Assembly: GCA_028571685.1 (NCBI GenBank)
Contig: CM053162.1
Coordinates: forward strand, 71,660,351-71,724,350
Source: Heterohyrax brucei
Lineage: Eukaryota > Chordata > Mammalia > Hyracoidea > Procaviidae
Length of the DNA stretch: 64,000 nt
Reading direction: 5' to 3'
A model generated the notes under the pieces. That model was given only the letters and a program-made list of their open reading frames with translations, was not told the origin of the DNA and ran no database searches. Made by a program: the position numbers and the translations under genes. Each line of letters opens with the position of its first letter. Within the stretch, counting starts at the first letter, position 1. Shown here piece by piece: positions 10,981-22,889 of this stretch.

Positions 10981-12299
10981 GTGCCCACCCAAGTCCTGGG
11001 AATGACCGTGATGGCTTTCAGACATCTCTCCCCACAAACCCTGTTAGAACCCTTCCCCTCCACAGTGTGCTCTTTCTCGATGCCCCTCAAAGCCCCTCCT
11101 GAATCCAATGGCGTGGTTTCCTCAGAGAGGGGTACCTCTTACCAGGACGCAGGAGAGGACCAACTCAGACTTCTCTCTAGATACCCTCTGGTATCTTTTG
11201 ATTTTTTTTAACCTTATGTGATATATTGGCAAGTTTTCTTTTAGAAACTGCTAGCATGGCCTTCTTCATGTGATCTTGGTTAATGCAGACACAAGAAAGA
11301 ACGTAGTCCCATCAAGCTAAATGTGAATTGCTGTCCCAAGAACAGGGCTGTGGTTAAGGGCCCCTTGGATGGTGGGGTTGACTCTACCCTGACCAAAAAC
11401 CCATTGCCACTGCCTTGATTCTGACTTGTAGCGACCCTATAGGAAAATGTGGGATGGCCCCATAGAGTTCCCAAGGAGAAAGCACCTGGTGGACATGAAT
11501 GACAATTTTTAACTTAACAGTCATAGCCCTGAGGCACACCACCACTAGTGGTTCCCAAGGAGGCAGGGATTTGCCCCATACCCCCATACCCTCCACCTCT
11601 GGGCCATCCAGCAGCATCTGGGGCACTGGTGTTACTGGCATCCTGTAAGCAGAGACCTGCGATGCTGCTAAATGCCCCACAGAGCATGGAGCAGCTTCCA
11701 GGAATTATCTGCATCAAAGGTCCACAGCGCTGAGGCTGGGAACCCCTGCTCCATGCTAAGCTCTGCATTAGGTCTCTAGGGAACAGCATCCCCAATTAAC
11801 TCTGTCTCTAAACCTGAAAGTCACTGCTCAGTTTTTCCAGAAAGCAAAGAAACCATCTATAAGGTTCAGTATCTGCCCTTAATACACTGTGCTGTGATCT
11901 GGGCTCACTCTGTCCAATGGGTGGACACCCCCATGTTCACAGGGAACCCATGAATGATCAGGAATGAGAGGAGGGCCACCATCTTTAGATTCTGAGATTT
12001 CCAGTCCCCAGATAGTGCTGGGTCTGCCCTAGGGAGACTGCCACCAAGGCCCTCTCTCCCATCCAGTCAGTGTCTACAACCATCCTTCCTAGGGTAGATG
12101 GTGTGGAGGACAGACTCTCAGTCCTGCAGGAACCCATCTCCAGTCCTAAATGTTTGGATGGAGAGAGCCTTGGCCCTCTCTAACCCCATTCCCCTGGTCC
12201 TGCCACCTTCCTCAGCCAGACTCTGCAAGCTCCTGAGAGCTGCTCTGCCCTGCACAGGTATTACTGGTGAGTGACCATTCCTGGTCCTGTCTTGAGCAG
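10981..12299. other. SLC4A5: Intron 8
   Basis: An AfroSINE lies at about 11388-11535. I recognise nothing else. Confidence 0.5.
11388..11535 (-). repeat. AfroSINE, diverged
   Basis: Reverse copy: ccaaaaacccattgccactg, gcgaccctataggaaaatgt, catagagttcccaaggagaa, then a decayed 5' part. Confidence 0.75.
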
Positions 12300-12474
12300 G
12301 TTCTTTGGTGGCCTGTGCCTGGATGTCAAGAGAAAGCTGCCCTGGTTCCTCAGTGACTTCTGTGATGGCTTCCACATTCAGTCCATCTCCGCCATCCTCT
12401 TCATCTACCTTGGCTGCATCACCAATGCCATCACCTTCGGGGGGCTCCTGGGGGATGCCACTGACAATTATCAG
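12300..12474 (+). CDS. SLC4A5: SLC4A5 window exon 9 (TM1)
   Basis: Encodes residues 348-406: [20 protein letters not shown], then [20 protein letters not shown] and [15 protein letters not shown]. It carries the cytoplasmic entry helix and transmembrane helix 1 (about residues 370-392) of the UraA-fold transport domain. Acceptor is cttgagcag and donor gtatgt, phase 0. Five bases after the donor begins a truncated AfroSINE. Confidence 0.97.
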
Positions 12475-12479
12475 GTATG

Positions 12480-12578
12480 TGTGAGTTGAATCGAACTCGG
12501 AGCAACCCTATCGGACAGAGAACTGCCAACCTGGTGGTTAGCAGCTGAGCTCTTAACCACTGCACCACCAGAGTGCCT
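12480..12578 (-). repeat. Truncated AfroSINE abutting exon 9 donor
   Basis: Internally shortened reverse copy: gttgaatcgaactcggagca, tatcggacagagaactgcca, then ttaaccactgcaccaccaga. The middle of the element is missing. Confidence 0.85.
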
Positions 12579-13194
12579 TTCCCCCAGAGTGGTGTGCTAT
12601 TCCTAGAGCTTGAGTAAACACCAGATGTGAGTGTAACACGAATAGGTCAAGCTTTGACTGAAAGTTTTCCCACTGATAGCTGAATGGACTTAATACAATG
12701 AACTGAATTGCTATGACTAATTGTGGTAGTCTCTGCACACCTGCTTTCTTTAAAAGTAAACCTGGAATTCTTAGCTTGGAGTTAGACATTTTTGAAGGGT
12801 TTCAAACTGTTACCATGGCCATAACAGGCCTCCCCAGGGAAGACGTCAGTTCAGTGGAAACCAGTCCCTGTCAGGAAGGACCTTTCCCAGTGGAGCCTTC
12901 AGGGTAGAGTCTTCAGTACACTTACAACACCAAGGTGAAGACCTGTTTCCCCAGGGAATTTGGGATGAGGCCTGTCTCCATCCCTACCTTGCTCCTGAGA
13001 TTCAGGTCCAGTTTCCAGCTGCCCAGTGGGGGTGTCCACATGGCTACCCCTCGGGACACTCCAGTTCACACGGCCAACAGTGCATTCATCATTTTTCCCT
13101 CCAGACCTACTGTCCTGGGCCTTTCCCAGCACATCAAGTGACACTAAGATTCACCAGCAGTTCACACTAGAAGCTAGACATCATTCCCCAGCTT

Positions 13195-13385
13195 CCCCAC
13201 CTGTGGCAGCTTCCCAGCTCATGGCCCCCCCACGGCTCGTGGCCTCCCAGCTCGTGGCCCCTTGGCTCATGGCCCCCCAGCTCGTGGCCCTCCCCAGCTC
13301 GTGGCCTCCTGGCTCGTGACCTCCTGGCTTGTGGCCTCCTAGCATGTGGCCTCCCAGCTAGTGGCCTTCTGACACGTGGTCTCCT
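13195..13385 (+). repeat. Minisatellite, 'cagctcgtggcc' units
   Basis: About a dozen imperfect units of roughly 12-18 bp with variants of cccagctcgtggcc and cctggctcgtgacc. Confidence 0.85.
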
Positions 13386-14069
13386 CTCTCAGGCTTCCTG
13401 ACACGCCCCTCCCAGCCTCTCCAGCCTCTCCCAGTGTTTCTGTTTTCAGCCTTTCTCACTCATTGTCTTCCTTGCACTGCTGCCTGCCAACCCTGATCTC
13501 TGTTAATTGTTCAAGTGCAAGCTCCCTGTCAGCTCCGGTCGTTGTCCACCATCCCCCTGGGACACTCTCGCTCATCACTCAGCCTGTTCTAGTCCCCTTG
13601 TCAAATCTCCATAATTTTTTAAATCTCAGCTTCCACATTTCTACTTCCAGAGAGGCCTACCCTGTCCCTTCTACTGTCTGTGGCTGTGACATCCTGACCT
13701 CCTTGCAGTTTGTCACACTCCCTCCCAGGATGATATTGACCCCAAGAAACACTTGACCAAACTGAGAGAAAGTTATGGTTGTTATAACAAGGAAGGTGCT
13801 GCTGGCACCAAGGGGGCGGGCAGGAATGCTGGATGCACCCTGCCGTACACAGGGTGGATATAACACAAAGGATTATCCAGCCAGAACATCTGCAGCACTG
13901 AGGCTGAGAAACTCACGGCACTTGCCTGGTTACTTTGTATCTCAACTAAACCGAAAATGCGTTAATTTGTTGGCTGGTGGGTCCCAACGACCTAGCAAGG
14001 CAGTGAGTGAGGAAGGCTGAGAACAGGAACCCAACGCTAAGGCAGGCTGGAGAGGCAGGGTGGGTGTGT

Positions 14070-14150
14070 CAGGAGGCCACGTGTCAGCAGGCCACGTGTC
14101 AGGGGGGCCACGTGGGGAGAGGCCACGTGTCGGGCAGCCACATGTGGGGA
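14070..14150 (+). repeat. Minisatellite containing CACGTG
   Basis: Four or five units of the form gccacgtgtcaggcag, each with the palindrome CACGTG or a one-base variant. Confidence 0.8.
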
Positions 14151-14556
14151 AGCTGGGATACTGGATTTTAAATGAATGAATGTCTTAGCTTCTGAAATAT
14201 CATAGGCACCTAACATATTGAAGGAATGAGTGGTTGGTAGGTGAACGACTGTCCCCTGAGAGCAGAATGGACACAAGATCATGCACATCCATTGGCAGCA
14301 GTGCTTTCTAAATCCCAGGTACCCAAACGAGGTCACACAGGAGTTTTATCCAATAGAGTTAGAGTGACACTGGCTGTGGCAGGAAGGGAGGGATCGTGGA
14401 GCAGGAGACAAGGAGCAGAATTTGGGGAGTGGTAGGCCAAAAGAGGGCTCATGAGAATGAAGGATGGCAGTGTGGCCTTGGGCTCACAGGAGACAGCTGG
14501 GCTCCAGAGGCCCCTTCTGCCCCTAGACCTGAGCCTCATGCTGCCCGTGCCCACAG

Positions 14557-14690
14557 GGGGTGATGGAGAGCTTCCTGGGCACCGCCATGGCCGGCTCTGT
14601 GTTCTGCCTCTTCTCGGGACAGCCACTCATTATCCTCAGCAGCACGGGGCCCATCCTCATCTTCGAGAAGCTCCTCTTTGACTTCAGCAA
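14557..14690 (+). CDS. SLC4A5: SLC4A5 window exon 10 (TM2-TM3)
   Basis: Encodes residues 407-450 plus two bases of Lys: [44 protein letters not shown]. Transmembrane helix 2 and the half-helix TM3 line the ion pathway; GQPLxILSSTGPxLIFE is one of the most conserved SLC4 signatures. Acceptor is gtgcccacag and donor gtatgt. Confidence 0.98.
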
Positions 14691-15371
14691 GTATGTGCCC
14701 CTCCAACTGCTAGCTCCTACCCTGACACTCAGGACTGAGCTCAGAACACTGTGACAAGGTCCAGATGCCAGGCTAGCCCCCAGGTGAGGGGAAGATGGCA
14801 AAAGGCCATCTTCAACTCTGGGAGCTGTGGGTAGGGCACATTGTCACCCAGTCCCCTCTAGCTTCCTGCCTGTGGGCCATCTGAATATCAGCATCGGGTG
14901 AAGCTCAGGCAAAGCAGGAGGAAAAACTTTAGACCCTTCTGCTCCCGGGGTTCCGGGTGATGGGGACAGAGACCCTGAGCTGGAGATCAGAAGACTGGAC
15001 CCTGACCAGGCACATCCGGCCACCTCTCCAGGCCCAGCTGTCCCCTGTCCCATCTCAGGGTTTAGATTTGATCTTTTCTTGGGCCCCCTCAAGGTTTGTG
15101 CTTTACAAGTCCCTGTTTCTCCTGCTCTCTGGGCTATAAACAGTAGCCCAGTACAGGGGAACTGAGGGTCACGCAGCACCTCCCTGCCTCCCCCGTGAGA
15201 CCCTCCCTCAGAATTCTCAAAGACCGGGCAACCCGACCTGGGAATTCTCCTGTCCCCAGCCCCCTCACAGCCCTTAGGAGCAGTCCAGGCTGCAGGAGAG
15301 GCAGGTGAGCCCCTCGGGGTGGTTCTGGGGAGCCTGGGCTGAAGGCCACCTGCCCTTGCTCTGCCTTCCAG
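14691..15371. other. SLC4A5: Intron 10
   Basis: Unique-looking sequence in which I recognise no repeat or RNA gene. Confidence 0.5.
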
Positions 15372-15643
15372 AAATAACGGTCTGGACTACATGGAGTTCC
15401 GCCTCTGGATTGGCCTGCACTCAGCCATCCAGTGCCTTATCCTGGTGGCCACAGATGCCAGCTTCATCATCAAGTATGTCACCCGCTTCACTGAGGAGGG
15501 CTTCTCCACCCTCATCAGCTTCATCTTCATCTACGACGCCATCAAGAAGATGATCAGTGCCTTCAAGTACTACCCCATCAACAGGGACTTCAAGCCCGAC
15601 TCCATCACCAGCTACAAGTGCGAGTGCATTGCCCCCGACACAG
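15372..15643 (+). CDS. SLC4A5: SLC4A5 window exon 11 (TM4-TM5, start of loop)
   Basis: Largest coding exon here (272 bp), residues 451-541 plus one base. It encodes [60 protein letters not shown] and the start of the third extracellular loop, [12 protein letters not shown]4 and TM5 are evident as two hydrophobic runs. AIKKM is the position of the stilbene-reactive KKMIK motif of NBCe1. The two cysteines in KCEC are the first pair of the four conserved loop cysteines. Acceptor is ccttccag and donor gtgacc. Confidence 0.98.
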
Positions 15644-16415
15644 GTGACCGTCACCCCCTCCCACTCACCTGTCTACTCAAATGCATGAACATGAACCTAC
15701 TTCAGAGGAAGAGCTTAGCCAGGCTGGTCAGTATATGGCCCCAAGGTCGATAGGTCAATACAGGCCCTGGAACTAGCCTGGGGAAGAAGGCCAGTGGGAT
15801 AGCAACTCTCCCAAGGGTCCCAGCACCAGTGCCGGGGTATAATCGGGAAGAAGCAGGGATGTCCCAGGAAGAGAGGGCAGCAAGCTTCGTTCCAGTGTGT
15901 GTTGGGGGGTGGTGAGGAAGAGGATACACCTGCCAGGAACACAGCCCAGAGGTTTCTGCTCTGAGACAGAGGGAGACCTGCTGGTGCTGAAGGTCCCTGC
16001 CAGCTCCATGAGTGCACGGCACCATGCGCATTCCCTGACGCATCCCTGCCTCATCACCCAGATAAGTGCAACAAAGGGATGACTCTCCCAACAATAGGAG
16101 TGCATTCAAGAGAGGGTTGGCTAGGTTAGAGGGTGGACAGCCATGTCATTTGAAGCAGGACTGGAGAACCACAGGTTGGTCAGCCTCTTAGGGATGTGAG
16201 AGGCATGAGAGAAGACCGCTGGGGTCACTGGGGGTCCAGATGCTCCCTGGTAACCACAGGATGCAGAAGGAGGAAAAAGGAGCAGAAGTTCCCGGCAGCC
16301 CAATGCTGGCAGAACTTCGAGAAGAATCTGCAGTGGTAGGAGCTACCCCCGTGGGATGTTGAGGCCCCCTTGGTGCTAGGGAGTTCCTGCAACACTCTCT
16401 GGATGTCAGCCTACC

Positions 16416-16490
16416 AAACCCAAGCCCACCACCATCGAATCGATTCATAGAGGCCCTATAAGACAGAGTACCATTGCCATGGAGTTCTTT
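16416..16490 (-). repeat. AfroSINE fragment
   Basis: 3' part only: ccaaacccaagcccaccacc, gaggccctataagacagagt. Confidence 0.75.
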
Positions 16491-16775
16491 CCTGGCTAAA
16501 AAACTGTCATCTATGAAGTTAGGGTGTACGATGGGAGCTTCTCCTAGGCCTCCTTCACCCAGGATACTTACACAGCTTTAGACTCCAGAGGCTAGAGATC
16601 CACCCACACACCTCCGAGCACAGCAAGCCTGGACCTGCAGAGAGCCTAGACAGCCCCGAGACCACCCAGGGTCACAGTAAATCTCGGTCTCCCGAGATGT
16701 AAACAAAGAGATGTTAGTGCTGGCCCCACTCATTTCATGAACTTTCCGGATCTGTACCCAGATTAAACCCAGGAA

Positions 16776-16936
16776 TAACCAAGTCCACCGCCTTTGGGTT
16801 GATCTGACTCATCACTACCCTACAGGACAGAGTAGAACTGCCCCACAGAGTTTGCAAGGAGTACCTGGTGGATTCAAGCTGAGGACCTTTTAGTCTATAG
16901 CTCCAGCTCTTAACCACTGCACCACTAGGCTTTCCA
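16776..16936 (-). repeat. AfroSINE
   Basis: Full-length reverse copy with actaccctacaggacagagt core and ttaaccactgcaccactagg end. Confidence 0.88.
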
Positions 16937-16946
16937 TATCCAGATT

Positions 16947-17103
16947 AACCAAAACCAAACTCAGCACTGTTGAAGAGATTCTGACTTATAGTGACCCTAT
17001 AGGACAGAGTAGAACTGCCCCATAGAGTTTCCGAGGAGCAGATTCCAACTGCTGAGCTTCCGGTTAGATGCCTTAGCACTTAACCACCTCACCACCAAGG
17101 TGT
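16947..17103 (-). repeat. AfroSINE
   Basis: Reverse copy with ccaaaaccaaactcagcact tail, gtgaccctataggacagagt core and a small deletion before gattccaactgctgagc. Confidence 0.88.
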
Positions 17104-18082
17104 CCACATCCAGGTTAGGCTGGAGGCCGTAAGGCAATGTCGGCTTGCTCAGACCCTCCACACAGACTCCACTGTAAGTCAGTCACAAGTCCTCCTGCAC
17201 AGGTGCTGTGCTCCCTACTTGGAACTAGACCTGGAAGTGGAAGGTGTCCTTCCCTCCAGAAGCTTCCTCTGTCGCGGCCCTGGTTTTACTAAGAAGTTAC
17301 CCATCAAAAGCCCACTGACTTCGAGTCACTTCTGATGCCTAGAGACCCAATAAAGACATCTAGACTTCTTTTCCTTTTTCTATTATCGATTTTAAGTTAC
17401 TGCATTAAAATCCAGTGCTAGGTGAAACTATTGTTTGTCCTGGGCCAGAACACCTTGTGTCCCCACAGAAGCAAAGCAAACCACACTGCCTGCAAGCCCT
17501 CCGCACTGTGTCCTCAGAACTAGCATGGTGCCCGTAAGCCGATCACCATCAAGGCACTCCTGTCTGCTGTCTGTGCCCTCTGGATGGATCCATTGTGTTG
17601 AACACAAAGGTCCTCACAAATGTGACATTTAGAAGTACCTGTACTCAACTCTTAGAAACAGTCCGAATTCTGGGGCCAGGTATGTGAGGCTGTGGCTGTT
17701 CTGAGATTCAACTGTCCAAGGAGCAGCTAAGGCCCCTGGGAACCCTAGGAAGAGAGGGTGGACGAGCAGGGAACAAGGGATTTGAAAGGCCTAATGAAGG
17801 CCACGCAACCCCAAGTAGTGTCCCCTCTGGCTCTGGCCAGGTGCCTGGTGGCACCTGCTTCTCCTGGATCACATCAGTGCGGTGCTGCTGTTAGCATGGT
17901 CCCTGGACCCCCAGCTTCAGTACCATCTGGGATCTTGTTAGATGTGCAAGTTCTGTCCCCACCCCGACCTCAGGACTCACCAACTCAGAAAGTCATGGGT
18001 GACCCCAGCCACCGGTGTCTCAACAAGCCCTCCAGGTGGTCTGATGCTCACTCAAGTTTGAGAACTGCTCAACTGGATTATT

Positions 18083-18290
18083 GATTATCACTAAAAAAAA
18101 ACAGCTGTGTTGATTCCTGCACATGGTGACCCCACGTGTGCCAGGGTGGAGCTGGGCTCCGCAGGGTTTTCCAGGCTGATTTTGGAGAAGTGAGTCTCCA
18201 GGCCTTTTTTCCAAGATGCCTCTGGTGGACTCAAACTGCCTCCCTTTCCATTAGCGCCCTAGCGCCTCGACTGTTAGCCTCACCCGAGGG
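18083..18290 (-). repeat. Afrotherian SINE, third type
   Basis: Shows gaccccacgtgtgccagggt, gcagggttttccaggctgat, then ccaagatgcctctggtggac and ttagcgccctagcgcc. It shares the tRNA-like layout with AfroSINE but has a different middle. Confidence 0.7.
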
Positions 18291-18616
18291 ATTAGCCACT
18301 CACCCTGGTAAGATGAGGTCTCTGCGTCCTCGCAGAGAGTAGAGGAACTGAGAGCAGATGAGTTAGCTTTGATTAAGAGAGAATGAACTGGGAAGTTGCA
18401 GGGGTCTGTGTGATTTGGTAGTGCAAATGTGACCGAGGAGTGTTTCTTTCCGAGGCCGTGGGCCATCTGCTGACTAAATGTTCCATATTTCTAGTTTTAC
18501 TACAGAATCTAGAAACACTGTTGCTCCTTCTCCCTCTTTCTCATGCAGACTTGTTTGAAGGGTCTCTCTCTTTAAATCCATACCCTTTAGTTTTAGGTAT
18601 GTCCTAGTTACCTGGG

Positions 18617-18775
18617 AACCCCGGCGGCGCAGTGGTGAAGTGTTACAGCTGCTCACCAGAAGGTCAGCAGTTCCAATCCACCAGGTGCTCCTTGGAAACT
18701 CTACGAGGCAGTTCTCAGTCTATTGGGTCACCACGAGTTGGAATTGGCTCAATGGTAGTGACTTTAGGTTTTTAT
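18617..18775 (+). repeat. AfroSINE
   Basis: Forward copy from gggaaccccggcggcgcagt to gttggaattggctcaatggt, with A- and B-box-like tRNA segments. Confidence 0.88.
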
Positions 18776-18798
18776 TTCTTATTTTTGCTTTATATCTC

Positions 18799-18965
18799 AA
18801 GTGGAAACTTTAGCGGCATAGTGGTTAAGTGTTACAGCTGTTAACCAAAATGTCAGCAGTTCAAATCTACCAGGTGCTCCTTAGAAACTCTACGGGGCTG
18901 TTCTACTTGTCCTGTAGGGTGGCTATGGGTTGGAATCAATGGATGGCAATGAGTGTTTCTCGTTT
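18799..18965 (+). repeat. AfroSINE
   Basis: Forward copy in tandem orientation with the preceding one: gcatagtggttaagtgttac, aggtgctccttagaaactct, gtcctgtagggtggctatgg. Confidence 0.88.
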
Positions 18966-19710
18966 TATGTCTCAAATGATAGTGATTCAAAATACATCCT
19001 ACCTTAATTCTGCCTCAATATCGTAACAGCCTATTCCCAAATGGGATTATAACCCCAGGCACAGAGGTTAGGATTTACCATACATATTTTGGGGGACACA
19101 ATTCAACACCTAACAGAACAGGGTTAGGCTTAGACAAAAAGGAAGCAGTAAGCAGAGTCCTCATAGCCCCTGTGTCCCCTCCACACAATGGCCCTGTTGG
19201 TGACATCTCAGGTTCTGGTTCTGCATTTGTTACAGGGAGGCTCTTCCTCTTTATCTAATTGTGTGTCCGTTGTAACTGGTCTGTATTTTGTTTGTTGATG
19301 CTGCATACTGATTGGGCTGCTTCCAATCCCAAGTGAGTACCGCTTTGTAAATGCTAGAATTTTACAGTACGTCAGCCTTCGATCCTTTGTGAGATTTTCC
19401 AGGTTGTATTCCTTCCCCCTTCATCTCAGAGTAAACTGTACAGGTTCACCACACAGAGTTGTCTGTGGGAAAGACTGAGTGACTAAACTGAGACATCAGA
19501 AGACCGGTTCTCAAAGACCTCTGAGCTCCCCAGGCTCGGCCTGCAGCAGGAGTCTAGCTTTTGTGTGCCCTGAGCCTGACCTGAGCCACCCTCTTAGCTC
19601 CTTCCTTTGCTCTCTGTCCTGCTTTCTTGGTCTTAGAGCAAGGGGGACAGCAGATGTCCCTGCTTTCTGTAAAGTGGAGTTTCTTCAGAATAGCTGTAAC
19701 AACCCCCAGG

Positions 19711-19835
19711 TTTACAGAGCTCCTGGGAGTGTCCCACGCTGGCCCGAGACAGTTTACAGAGCTCCTGGGAGTGTCCCACGCTGGCCTGAGACGGTTTACA
19801 GAGCTCCTGGGAGTGTCCCACGCTGGCCCAAGATG
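19711..19835 (+). repeat. 42-bp tandem triplication
   Basis: Three nearly identical 42-bp units begin at 19711, 19753 and 19795 with tttacagagctcctgggagt and end in cgctggccc. The period is a multiple of three, so it is open in several frames. Confidence 0.93.
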
Positions 19836-20039
19836 CAGTGCCTTGGCCACCCCCAGCTGCCGCGAAGCCTGCAGCACAGCTGTGCCCCTCGTTCTCTCCA
19901 TCTCATGGGCCACTTATCAGAAGTCAGGGGAAGCTTTGAGAATAATCTCTTTTTCTTAACAGACACATCCAAATTCCCACAAGGATCAAGTTACTGAGGG
20001 CTGGGGACCATGGTCTCAGGGGGCATCTAGTTTAATTGG

Positions 20040-20745
20040 CATAAAATGCTTTATAAAGAAAATGTTCTGCACCCTATACTGGTAACATCTGAGGTCTTAA
20101 AAGATGGTGAGCAGCCATCTAAGAGACTCTACTGATCCCATCCCTTCTGAAGCAAGGGAGAGTGAAGAAAACCAAAGACACAAGGTGAAGATCGTCCAGA
20201 GAACTAACGGACCACAGCTAGCACCGCCTCCAGCAGACTGAGTCCAGCACCACTAGATGGTGCCCGGCCACCGCCACGGACTGCTTCAACAAGGGTCACA
20301 ATAGAGGGTCCCCAACAGAGCCAGAGAAGAATGGAGGACAAAATCCAACCTCACAGAACGAAGACCAGACCTACCAGTCTGACAGAGACTGAAGAACTGG
20401 GGGCGTGGCCCCTGGACCTCGTTTGAGCTCAGTACTGAAATCATTCTTGAGGTCCACCCTGCAGCCAAAGATGGGGCAGGCCCGTAGAACAAACAGTGAG
20501 GTACATGTGTCGTGTACCTCAACCCTGTATGTAAGACCAAGTGAGTACAGCAGCCCAGGGGCAAGGATGAGAATCAAGAGGGGACAGGAAAGCTGGATGA
20601 ACAGAAGTGGGGACCCCAAGGTTAAGAAGGGGAGTGTTGACACGTTGCAGGGTTGACAACCAGTGTCACAAGACAATATGTGTATTAACTGTTTAACGAG
20701 AAATTTGCTCTGTAAACCTTCACCTAAAGCACAATTAGAAAACAA
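20040..20745 (+). repeat. Putative LINE-1 3'-UTR-type repeat
   Basis: Contains aggtcttaaaagatggtgag, agactctactgatcccatcc, and ends ctgtaaaccttcacctaaag. Related sequence at 44010-44330 and around 45535/48670 ends the same way (ctgtaaactttcacttaa), so this is an interspersed family; assignment to LINE-1 is inference. Confidence 0.55.
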
Positions 20746-20857
20746 GTCTCCTTTGGCCCCTGGGGTCCTGGCCACCTGTGGACAGCCAGCAGGGGCCAAC
20801 GGAGTTTGTGATGCATGGCAGACTTGTCACCAGCAAAACAGCTTCGGAGAACTTCTA

Positions 20858-21018
20858 CCAAACAAACCCATTGCCCATGAGTTCACTCCAACTCATAGCA
20901 ACTTACAGGACAGGGTAGAACTGCCCTATAGGGTTACCAAAGATACCTTTGGGATGGACCCAAATGGCCAGCCTTTGGGACAGCAGTCCAGCTCTTAACC
21001 ACTGCATCCCTGGGGCTC
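20858..21018 (-). repeat. AfroSINE
   Basis: Reverse copy: aaacaaacccattgcccatg, acttacaggacagggtagaa, gctcttaaccactgcatccc. Confidence 0.85.
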
Positions 21019-21325
21019 AGTTCAGAGAGGGAACTCCCCCAGACCACTGCACTGGAACTACTCGAGGGGCTGTCACTTAGAGGAAGAAGGCCCATCTCCT
21101 CTGCCCACCCTGCTCTAAGTGAGGGGGGGCAGCGGCAGCCCTCCCAGCCTGCGCTTTTCATGAGGACCATGGCATCTGGACAGATTCATGGGCTTCCCTG
21201 CAGGGAAGGGCAGGTAAAGCAAGCAAAGGAACATAGGAGGTGTCACATGGAAGCCAGATGAGGGGAATCAGGCTTCCTCTCCATCTTCCCATGGCTCTGA
21301 GGGAACAGTCATATGGGTCCTACAA

Positions 21326-21830
21326 TTAAGTCCATGAACTTAACTATTCTAAGTGCTCCATACCTCACTGCTGAATATCACTATGGTTACCTTCGAAGGA
21401 CTCCCCTTGGGAAGCTATGAACCAACACCAGCATCTAGTCCACACTTGAAAGCGATTTGGAAACTCTTTCTGGAATGGCCTTTGTACACGGTGATGAGGA
21501 AGCTTTTAGCCAGTAAACATATCACTGTATTGGAACACCCTCCCTGCTCACCTGATCTGGCCCCCAAGGACTTTTTTCTTTACCTGCAGATAAAGGAACT
21601 ATTGAAAGGAAGACATTTGGATGACATTCAGGACATCAAGGGTAATACGACAACAGCTCTGATGGCCCTTCCAGAAAAAGAGTTCCAAAACTGTGTTGAA
21701 GGGTGGACTAGGTGCTGGCATCAGTGCACAGCTTCCCAAGGGGAGTCCTTGGAAGGTGACCATAGTGACATTCAGCATGAGGGATGCAACACTTTTTGTA
21801 GGATGAGTTCACGCACTTGATCGGCAGACC
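21326..21830 (+). mobile_element. Mariner-family element with long inverted arms
   Basis: The right part encodes the C-terminal end of a mariner transposase on the + strand (HPPCSPDLAPKDFFLY, LPEKEFQNCVEGWTRC), including the SPDLAP..DFF block of the family. The ends are inverted: caattaagtccatgaactta on the left, gatgagttcacgcacttgat on the right. The left arm of about 150 bp (ctccccttgggaagctatga, gcatctagtccacacttgaa) is the reverse complement of the right arm. The N-terminal and first catalytic regions are missing, so it is not functional. Confidence 0.85.
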
Positions 21831-22619
21831 TCCTTCGCTCCAGGACCCTAAGGCCTGGGGAAGGGAATGCCTGTCCAAAAGATACAGGTTCGCAGACAGC
21901 TGAGAGCCAGCCCTCTGAGTTCCTGCTTCTCCCTCAGGTCCCAGGCTGGGTGTCATTTTCCTCAGCTGTGTGCAAGGGAAGATAGTATCAAAGCCCGCCA
22001 GTTCTCGCCGGCCCAGCTGACCTTAAGGAAAAGCCTACATGGACAGGAGAGGGAGACAAAGGCAGTGTTCGTAGAGGGTGCAGCCTGGGGTTGCTCCGTG
22101 TTGGGCCAGGAGGGTGGCTGGGAGGCTCTGAGCCAGCCTGCCTGGGATGGTGTCACAGCTACATGAAGTATGTCATGGGGACTTAGGGACACAGCAAGAG
22201 AATGTGTGTAAGGGTTTGCCACGGCGGGCAGCACAGAGAGAGTTCTTTGAAAATGTCTTCAAGTTGGACAGCCCAGAGAGGGGTCCACTGGATGACAGGG
22301 ATTCCCAGGGCACATTGCCTACTGTCCTGTCTAAGGCTTTGTCTCAGCACTGGATGGCTTCTTCAAGTTTTTAAAACCAGCCCTGGGGGCCAGGCCGGAG
22401 CTGTCCTAGCCTGTCCTGACTGGTCAGCTGGAGATGGGGCTGGGCCCCCTGCCCCTGTTAGCTCTCGCCAGCTCTCTGGGCGAAGTAGAGAGGGTGGCAG
22501 TGTGCCCTCACAGTGAAGCCCATCCTCTCACTCTCGGAGGGAGATGGGGGGGTGCCCAGCGGGTGCCGCAGGCTGTGGCCCAGCTGCCGCTGACTGTCTC
22601 TGTGTCCTGTGCTCCACAG

Positions 22620-22678
22620 TGAACACACCCATGGCCAACGCCTCAGCGTCACCGGCCCCAAACACCAACACGTCTCTG
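22620..22678 (+). CDS. SLC4A5: SLC4A5 window exon 12 (third extracellular loop)
   Basis: Short exon, residues 542-561: VNTPMANASASPAPNTNTSL. It lies in the large extracellular loop between TM5 and TM6 and carries two N-glycosylation sequons, NAS and NTS. This loop is the most divergent part of the membrane domain between NBCe1 and NBCe2. The acceptor is tgctccacag, the donor gtgagt, ending in phase 0. Confidence 0.93.
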
Positions 22679-22889
22679 GTGAGTCATTTTCTCTTACTTC
22701 ACAACCAGGAGTAGTTTTGTTCATGGGGGAGAAGTTGACAAACTGGAGTCAACCGATGGCAGTCCAGCCTTGCTGAGTCCCACACAGGCGGGCCAGGGTC
22801 ACACTTTAGGCAGATGCGTTTTAGCAGCATGCCCCTATCTCTTAAATCCATATGCAGAAATATTGCGTGTGTGTGTGTACAAATACTGT

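Larger units (their letters stand above)
12475..14556. other. SLC4A5: Intron 9
   Basis: A truncated AfroSINE lies at 12480-12578, a short-unit minisatellite at about 13195-13385, and a CACGTG-bearing minisatellite at about 14070-14150. Nothing else was recognised. Confidence 0.55.
15644..22619. other. SLC4A5: Intron 11
   Basis: A 7-kb repeat-rich intron holding AfroSINEs at about 16416, 16776, 16947, 18617, 18799 and 20858, a third-type SINE at about 18083, a 42-bp triplication at 19711, an L1 3'-type repeat at about 20040-20745, and a mariner derivative at 21326-21830. The stretches 15644-16415, 17104-18082 and 21831-22619 show nothing I recognise. Confidence 0.6.

Noticed and set aside
21353..21820. 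155-codon frame as an active mariner transposase gene
   Set aside because: Only the C-terminal part resembles transposase; the first half is the inverted arm, and DNA-binding and first catalytic residues are missing.
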